The notes under the pieces: model-generated
Databases searched by the model: none
Seen by the model: the letters and a program-made list of their open reading frames with translations, nothing else
What the model was told of the DNA's origin: nothing
Made by a program: the position numbers and the translations under genes
Assembly: GCA_037693485.1 (NCBI GenBank)
Contig: CM075353.1
Coordinates: 63,830,001 to 63,894,000, forward strand
Source: Kitagawia praeruptora
Taxonomy: Eukaryota; Streptophyta; Magnoliopsida; Apiales; Apiaceae
Length of the DNA stretch: 64,000 bases
Direction: 5' to 3'
Shown here: positions 56,182-64,000 of the stretch, piece after piece
Layout of the letters: every line of letters starts with the position of its first letter
Position numbering within the stretch: position 1 is the first letter of the stretch

Positions 56182-59100
56182 AAAAGGATTCCGTCCCGGA
56201 ATCAGGTAGAAGACAATTGGGTACTTGTTGGTTATTTCGCTTTCCAATTCTCTGGTCGATCCTTACACATTCCAATCTTTTTAAAGCACATCGTACTGGT
56301 GTTACAATACACCCTTTATCCGTTCTACCAATTCTTTGCTACTTTCGCATGACACATTATCCGGTATACGCTCTTGTCCGGTCTTATACTATTAACCTTA
56401 TTGGTACGTGCAGTGACTTCGGTATCACTAACGCGCTACGAAGTCCGGGGATAACCTCACTCGAAATTTTGCAATTCCTAATCGCTTTAATCTTCGCAAT
56501 CTCGTCGTATATATATTTAGGTGGAAAAATTTATCGAGAGATCACTGTGATCAATGAACATTTGTTATATTGCATAGCTAGTACAGAAGGGGGCCAGCCT
56601 TTAGTACTTGACAAGCAATTAAACAATTAATGGCATTCCACTTAGACTTCTATCACACAGACAGAGAGTCACGTAGTAGTACCTCCCCTCCTTAAAGGGT
56701 TGTTCTTCTCAATTTAGAAGAAGATAAATAGGAGTGGAGAAAAGAAAAGATTTTCAGAGAATTATAGAAATTTTTCATGATCGTTAAATATCATACTTAA
56801 AATTTTCCTCTGAACTATAGAGGTTTATCAGAGAAGAAAAATAATCGTAATCGTATCAAATACCACTATATCGTAATCTCACAAGTCAACATATCCTCGT
56901 TGCTCGACCCATCATTCTATGGACCTATGTTCTTGTTCAATCTTAGCAACACTCATCATCACAAATCTTTCAACCTCTCAGGTTAAATCTTAGATTTCTC
57001 GCTTGACATTATTATTACTGACATTTCACGCCATGACACTGGCCATTTCATATTCATAATTCTAACACCATCAGGTTGTCATTCCGAGAGCTCGTTAAGA
57101 AAACCCATTCATCACTCCATTCATAACATTCCTTGCTTCACATTCCATAATTATTTCCCAATCTTTTCTTTATCAATCACATCCTTCATATTGTCTAATT
57201 CTTATTTACTCTTGTTGTTTAACTCTATCGTCATCTCAGTGTTGAGACACTCGCCACCTTTACTCAATACGTGTTACACGTTTGGGGTCGAATTTTCCTT
57301 TGTTCAACCGTCTAGATTTCACTTTCTCATTCCATGAGTCCCTTTATTTCTCAATCAACTATTCCATATTTCCTCGGATTTTCCAAACTTAAAAGGAGTC
57401 AATTTGTATGTCATTCATGCTCCTAATTCCAACTTTCTGTTTTGGTCAATACCCTTGCACTGTCAATTCCATACTTTTCTCGCTTTATTACTGGAGCTTC
57501 TCATGAGTCCTATCTGACTCTCTTATTGATTTTCATCTCTATCAGTCACTTGTCTTCATTTCTACTATAATCATTCTATGAACCATCATATCCGGATTAT
57601 TTATTACAAATATCCCGTCGTCTCCAAAATTAAACCACCCGAAACTGACCTGGATGATTTCTCTAACTTAGATTCAATTCGACATTTCCACAGTCGTAAA
57701 CACTTAATTTCTCAGAAGGGTCATCATTGCTTATCATTTACGTCGTGTTTGAATCACTAAACATGCGGGGTTCATAATTGTCAATTCAAGATCCTCTTAG
57801 GAAAACAAAATAATCAATATTCCCTATCCATAGGGAATGCTTCCTGAACTTGACGTAGATATTACATGAAGCAGATAAAATTGCAGAAGAGCTTCAAGCA
57901 TCGTAGCTATGCCAAGTTGACGAAATTATCAATCATATATCTTCAGTAGAAGACTGGAAGCTAACGGTTTACTTAGTCAATTTCGTACGAGGTCCTGGTT
58001 TACCTCAATATAGGACCTCCTAACGCAGGTAATATGCTTAAGACGACATCAGGAATCGAATCTTTACTTAAACTACTCTTATGGTTGATTCTTGCCCAAT
58101 CATTAGAGGGAATGTAAATTCCTCCACCATATTCTGACCTTCAAAGTCCTTCTCAATACCATTTCGTTTCTTTGGTATGAGCATTCATAATTACTCCTCA
58201 ATACTTAAAGTGTCGGCCACCTCATTGGCCTTTCCTGATAATAATTTCTTGCAATCAATGTTTTCTTGATCTATTCAACTCAACTTTTTCTACCTTATTC
58301 CCATCACTGTTGGGTGAAAGTATTCTTCCTGAAATTCTGCTGAAGGAAAAATATCCATCAGTCTTTTTCCAAAAGTCATTGCTTCCACCTTTCTGGTGTG
58401 AACTTTACTACAGGTACTCCCCATCATATCTAGGATATTTCCTTACTTAACTCCCTTCTCGTTTTAGGATAATCTCAACCTTATTGGTTCAATCCATACT
58501 TCCTCATGGTTTCACACATGCTTCATCTGGCCTTATTATTACTATGTCATACATTCCTTATCAAATTCCCCTTTGAAGTTCAGAACATTACCTCTTCCCT
58601 TATAGGGTTTCTTAGGTCATTGTCATCATCCCTCCTGTATCTTCTGGGTACAGGGTATATCGAACATCAATAATCAATTTTTATAACAATTCTGTCTATG
58701 TACTTTTCGAGATTCCTTTCCACAAATCCTTACAGATTCTTTATACTTTGGTTGATTCATTTATATCATCTGATTTCACAATGTCTTTATTAGGGGTGAT
58801 GTTATCCTTTGTGCATCCCCCAGGGTTCGTCTTAATATATGGACATTCTATCCTCAATTCTATCTTCAAGGAATACTTATATCCTGTAATTGGAAATCCA
58901 ATCATATATCCTTAATAAAGGTCACTTTTCAATCATTCTCATCTTAATCATCTATAGGTAGCTTAATGTTAACCTTTCTTTCAACGAATGTCGGTCTACA
59001 TGACCTTCCAAAAGACAACATATGTCTATCTACTCTTTCATGCAGAACTTGGTAATGGTAGCAAGGATGTTCTGGAAGATATTGGTCATGTTCAACGTGA

Positions 59101-61783
59101 ATCTCTTAGTGCCTAATGCTCCTCTTGAGGACACTAAGTCTCATATAACATTTATGCATCATACTGCACCATCTTTGACGATCTTCGTGACTCTTCATTG
59201 GTCACTATCCTCAATCCTAATAAGTCCATGGTATATATAAAATCCATCATCATGTATCTCAATTCATTTATATCAAAAGCCCTCGCGGTTGACACTTGAT
59301 TAGAAGCACCCCGCTTTGTCCTTACATTGCTGGTTCAGTCACTTGAAAATCCTTAGTGACTTGGCCCCATCTGGCCATGCTAAAATATGTGAGTTTAGGG
59401 GTTGGCTACTAGCATTACTTTTCTAGCGATTGCCGGCATAGTGCCTTCTTCTTTGATACATTTTGATCTTCCCAAAGCTTTACTCCATATAAGTCTCACT
59501 TGACTTCTCGGTACCGTCTCCGGTCACCTTTCCTTCATTTTTATTCTTTCAGTTAATCTTATCAATTCCACGTACCACAAAAGCTTAACACTTCTGGCAT
59601 AACAACCTTTTCATTTAAGTCAATCCCAGAATTTCTCCGTCCGGCTTGTTTCTTAATTACATTCAACTTCATAATTTTATCCCTACATTCAACTGTAATA
59701 ATCGTGGTATGTCTACCCACCTGTATAGCGGCTACTTTACCCAATCCGTAGGGTTCACTCCAGTTTCCACTTTCTTTAGTGACGTATTCCGATAATCAGA
59801 AAGACAAGGTTTACTAAAAATTTTCAAATTCCTTTCCAGGATTAGGGAAATTTCAGTCAATCTATCTACCCACTGGTGATACTAAGAAGATCCATTTCGA
59901 TACCCGAAGAGTATTTCTAGGAATACCCAAGCGGGTGAAACCAGAAACAGTTATAATAACGAAATGATTGACATATAGTTGGGAGTTTAACCATTGGAAA
60001 GAAGCCAAATAAATACCTCCCCTGGAAGGGTAATCAAAAGTTTCAATTTAAAACATGCCACATCTTCCCGTTACATATTCGTCATAATAATTGACACTAT
60101 CGAATACCGGTCGTTATAACAACTAGTTTCAGAAGGAACACTACCGTCGGAGTTAGTCGTTCCACAGCCATCCGAATCTGATGAACCGTGCTGACCCAAT
60201 GCATCCGCAATCACCCTACCGTGCTGCACCAGCACAGCACCTAAACCTGCACGAGGTGCATCCTAATAAATTTCCAAAATTCTCCTTCTTCCATTAGGTA
60301 ACGCCAATGCTGGGTCATCACCAGTTTTTTTTTTTTTTTTTTTTTTTATCTTTAACTCCAGGGAGATTTTCCCCCATTTATCTTGTCCATTCAAACTTTT
60401 ATCCTTACAATAAGTCGGGTTATGGGACTGCACTTTTTGTAAAGTCCTGAGCAGATCTTTGGTAATACCTCGTGAATTTTATGAAATTCCTCACCCTTGC
60501 CGGTGTGGTTGGCCTTTCTCCATTTGAAACTGTCTCTAACTTGGTGGGGTCGACCAACACTACCCCTATTGATCATATGTCCTATTAAGTTGACTTCATT
60601 TTGCCAAAACTCTTACTTCGAGAACTTAGCCTACACCTGTTCTTTCAGGTTGCATCTAAAAGCATTCTCAATTACATCTCAACCACTGCTTCCTTGCCTA
60701 ATCCCTTTATGATTCAGTGTCAGAATAAACTTAAGGTAACTACCATAATCCATTCAAGGAACAGAAGAAATTTAATATTCCTTTGAATCACATGCTTCTA
60801 ATGTTCCTGGTCCATCCTTCCACTGAATTGAACTAGACTTATACTTGGTTCCTGACAATAGCCTTATTACTAGTTTATCACAGACTCACTGGTCTTCTCC
60901 TCTTGTAGGTTCTGAGATCATTGTCTCACTTACTACTTCCTTATATTCTTTATCCATTCAGGCTATCACTTTCCATTATCTTTACTTTCTAGGCTGATCC
61001 ATTCATAAAATGGACATCTCACTGGATAAACCACCTCATCAATCTCAATCGACTTTATAAATTATAACCTAGGAAATCTGCCTTCTCATGGCGAATTATC
61101 ATTAATAAGATTCGCACTAATCCATTTATCAAATAATGTGGCACTTGTTGCCTCTATCTCAACTGCTCCTGGAGACTCTGCTCCCTGACATATATTGATG
61201 CCTTTGATAATCATGCATCATTCTCACTCTTTTCCCTCTGATCTGGAAGTCTCTAAGGATTCTTATCTAACCCCATATAAGATCTCAAGTAATTCCCCGA
61301 ATCTGTTTTGTTTGCTGGTACTTTATCCGGCAGTCCAGCTATAGATCCAATATACCTCTTTAATTCTCTTCATAATATATCAGTTCTTTACGCTCACTTC
61401 TCTGAGCACTATATCTAGATTCTTACAGTCTCTCTGGCTGCAGCCCTCATCTCCTCAAGGTAAACTTCCCTGTCTCTAACAGGATTCTCCCCCTCTGCGG
61501 GAACCTCTTCCGGGTCCTCAGTAGGGTACTCTATCGCATCCACCATCCGATCGTCAGCATATAATCAGGCATCATCGTGCTGCTGCTCGTATGCCTCAAG
61601 GTCTGTCGCCTTACTAGTCGGTACAAGAACGAGCTAAGTTACTATCATGATACTTAATAGTTCCCATAAGGGTTTTATATGTCAATACTACATTAAGTAG
61701 TCCGACTATGAACTTTGGAAGAGTTCTTATTATCTTAATAAATTTATTGTTTTAACGTCGCGTCATCTCTGGGATATATAACG

Positions 61784-61798
61784 CTCTCTCTGATACCA
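61784..61798 (-). other. Primer-binding site of the right gypsy unit
   Basis: Identical to 51,321-51,335, again four bases from the LTR edge. Confidence 0.8.
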
Positions 61799-61802
61799 TT
61801 TC

Positions 61803-64000
61803 TGTAACACCCCCAGATCCGGGGTCAGGGATCTAGTCGTTACGGTCTCAATATCCAACCACAAAACAAACATAATCTAAATTACAACCTTGTGACCCAA
61901 AACAACAACATAAAACACACCCGTTATAGTCCCAGAGATGAAATCAGAGTAATCGTCAATATTATTAATCACAAGTTTGAGTTCTTACAACCCAAAGAAT
62001 TACAATTTTACAATTACATGCTCTTTGCCATCCATTGATATATGCCATATATATAAATACATTAGAGGATCAAATGCTAACAACTAGCCTACCAGAAGCT
62101 GCATCCTCAGCAATGGTAGCTATGACCTCATCGGTTAATCCTCTGACGGCTGACACCTGCTTATGTTGGGCATGCCTTGCGCGGCCATCTGATCTAGCTG
62201 TTGTTGTGATATAAATAAATAAAGCAAGGGTGAGCAATAGCCCACCAAAAATATAATTGAACAGTGATAATATATAACAGTCCAAATATCTTTGAAACCA
62301 TATGCCTTGCATTAACGATGTAGTACCAATATAAGGTATGAGATGAAGTTACAAGGTAACTCAAAATATATTTGTTTTGAATAAATATCTGCTATGTCAA
62401 AGATGAGCCAGATATTATCAACTTTTTATAATACAGGAACTTGCAGGAAGAATATTGCAATTCCAATTCAAACACTTTTCAAACCTGCCAATAATGATAA
62501 GGTTGCAGGAAGTTTCCAACATTGAGAGATGAACTAATACTGGAGTTTGACGCGCCAGGAGACATAGCATTTACACGATGATCAGTCGCATGTTATGCTC
62601 CCCACCTCTTGTTTACTACATGTAGAAGGAAGCACCGACGGATTTACTTGTCTACCGCCCTCTGGAACCCCCCCGGCCAACGGTTGGGCCATTTGCTGGA
62701 CCGGCGCCACTGGGTCACTTACGCATCTCCTAGTTCATTTCACATCCATAACTTTGAAACGTGAAGTTCCTCCCCCTTTCCCCAAGTATATTACTTGTTG
62801 ATAGGACTCCACAAAGTAGTCGTATCTAGTTGGAAAGGAAAAATCACCAATATTTCCCAAGCTGATGCTTGTTAATGGATATAAACTTGTTCCATCAATT
62901 CTTACCCCTCGAGCGTTGAGGAGGTAACCAAACAGACTCATATCGATGCTTGAAAGAATCAAGATGTGAGTGACAAGATAGTTTTAGCAAGTATAGGACC
63001 GGGCATCCCAATAAATAACATCTCTCAAGTGAGGTCCCCTTATATACGTTTGGAAGTTGAGCGAGTATTTAAATCTTCTTTAAGATAGATTTAAATAAAA
63101 ATAGAGTTTTGGAAACCTCCCCTTGATAAAAATAGTCATAAACTACTCCAAAATATTTTACACCATATCTGACGGTGACATATAATCTTTGAATAATATG
63201 AATCATTATAAAAGAACTTAAAAGGATTTAAATAAATATTCCAAGAATATTTATTAACTCAATATTAATTAAGGAATATGAATAAATCATAATATTACTC
63301 GTAAGTAATCCTCGAATGAATATTTAGAATTCTTTACTAAATAACTCTCTTCTTTATATGAATATTCCAGATAATATTCATTTATTAAATAAACTCAAAT
63401 AAATGTTTAAAATAATGTTCACTAAATAAATCCAATCTTAAATGGATATTTGAAAATAATAATGTTTATTGGTGAAATAAACACCCCTTGGATATTTGAT
63501 ATAATATTCATTAAATTAATAATGAATATTCAACTTAAAATGATATTTATTGATGAAATAATTGTCGACTGAATATTTGAGACAATATTCATTAAATAAA
63601 TAATGAATATTCAATCTTAATAATATTTATCGAAGAAATGATTATCGAATGAATATTCGAAATTATGTTCAATAATTGAATCGACTTTAAATGAATGTCG
63701 AAGATAACATTTATCGTCTCAAGGGAATATTCAAAATAATATTTATCGATGAACTGAAGTTCGAATCAATGTTCAACTAATATTTATAAAATAAATAGAG
63801 ATTGAATGAATATTCGAAATAATATTCATTTAAATAAATAAGGCTCGAATGAACATTAAAATAATATTCATTAAATAAATAACTCGAATGAATATTCAAA
63901 ATAATATTTATCGAAGAAATAAGAATGAATATTCTCTAAGTAAATAACTTAACTGAGGGTTCGAAATAATATTCGAATATTAAATCGACTTTAGATAAAT
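61803..64000 (-). repeat. Array LTR C (5' LTR of the right unit, cut by window edge)
   Basis: Starts TGTAACACCCCC and follows LTR B closely. At five sites where A differs from B, C agrees with B, as expected if B and C are the pair made in one insertion. It has a few private changes (for example AATACAGG for AATAGAGG near 62,434). Confidence 0.8.

Larger units (their letters stand above)
56169..61802 (-). pseudogene. Right internal region: decayed gypsy pol
   Basis: From 57,307 to 61,802 it is colinear with 46,841-51,339 at an offset of 10,466 near both ends of pol and has very few differences. The RNase H start is at 60,200-60,247 and its end at 58,203-58,238. The extra 1.1 kb (56,169-57,306) is the 3' end of pol that the left unit lost. 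No long frame survives. Shared frame lesions show that decay preceded duplication. Confidence 0.6.
43746..64000 (-). mobile_element. Tandem Ty3/gypsy array: LTR-internal-LTR-internal-LTR
   Basis: Three LTR copies (43,746; 51,340; 61,803) and two internal regions share a central LTR. Primer-binding sites at 51,321-51,335 and 61,784-61,798 and a polypurine tract at 56,170-56,181 all give minus-strand orientation. Long LTRs, a tRNA-Met primer and TGTAA..TTACA ends fit a chromovirus of the Tekay/Del type (inferred). The array runs past the window edge. Both internal regions are coding-dead with shared lesions. Such arrays arise by unequal recombination between LTRs. Confidence 0.8.

Overview
The window is repeat-dominated plant nuclear DNA. 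It is AT-rich and packed with Ty1/copia and Ty3/gypsy LTR retrotransposons, Stowaway, hAT, Mutator and Helitron-type DNA elements and a SINE scrap. The mixture fits a large-genome flowering plant, probably a eudicot; the species cannot be named from the sequence. No intact host gene was found. The only host-gene-like sequence is a possible promoter plus 5' end on the minus strand near 35.3-36.4 kb. No tRNA, rRNA or CRISPR array was seen, and every retrotransposon polyprotein has at least one lesion.

Layout. 1-771 is the end of a gypsy LTR. 772-12,088 is a DNA-transposon field: a Helitron-like end, two Stowaway MITEs (3,811 and 8,121), a 3.0-kb Mutator-like element (4,204-7,224, 9-bp target duplication) with an 894-bp hAT element inside it, a 183-bp hAT MITE (7,359), a truncated SINE (7,565), two Helitron-like elements with internal repeat arrays (9,274-10,640 and 10,770-11,494), and a foldback element sitting between two (TA)n tracts (11,660-12,044).

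12,089-43,380 is a nest of copia elements. The oldest layer ('element 0', minus strand) is a Sirevirus-like copy. Its RNase H end (36,805-37,149) and third ORF (25,078 to 24,138, continuing at 13,014) have been separated by later insertions. Copia 1 (13,015-24,132, minus, target duplication AAGCA) sits inside the third ORF of element 0. Copia 2 (26,468-35,058, plus, target duplication GTCAC) sits in its spacer. Copia 3 (37,150 to about 43,380, plus, 3' LTR missing) sits in its RNase H. Copia 1 and Copia 3 are Sirevirus-type: three zinc knuckles in gag and the same LTR-end motif. Copia 2 belongs to another copia lineage (Tork/Angela/TAR-like) and has lost its RNase H core.

43,746-64,000 is a minus-strand gypsy array with the order LTR - internal - LTR - internal - LTR. 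The central LTR is shared and unusually long (about 4.8 kb). Both internal regions carry the same decayed pol, so they were copied after decay. The left unit has a 2.9-kb deletion with templated filler DNA at the junction.

The strongest leads are this shared-LTR array, the long intact third ORF in the otherwise broken Copia 1 with TATA-like motifs upstream of it in two elements, the stop plus splice-acceptor-like sequence between gag and pol in both Sireviruses, the minisatellite that replaces the Copia 1 primer-binding site, and the promoter-like host fragment in the element 0 spacer. No clearly new biological system was found.
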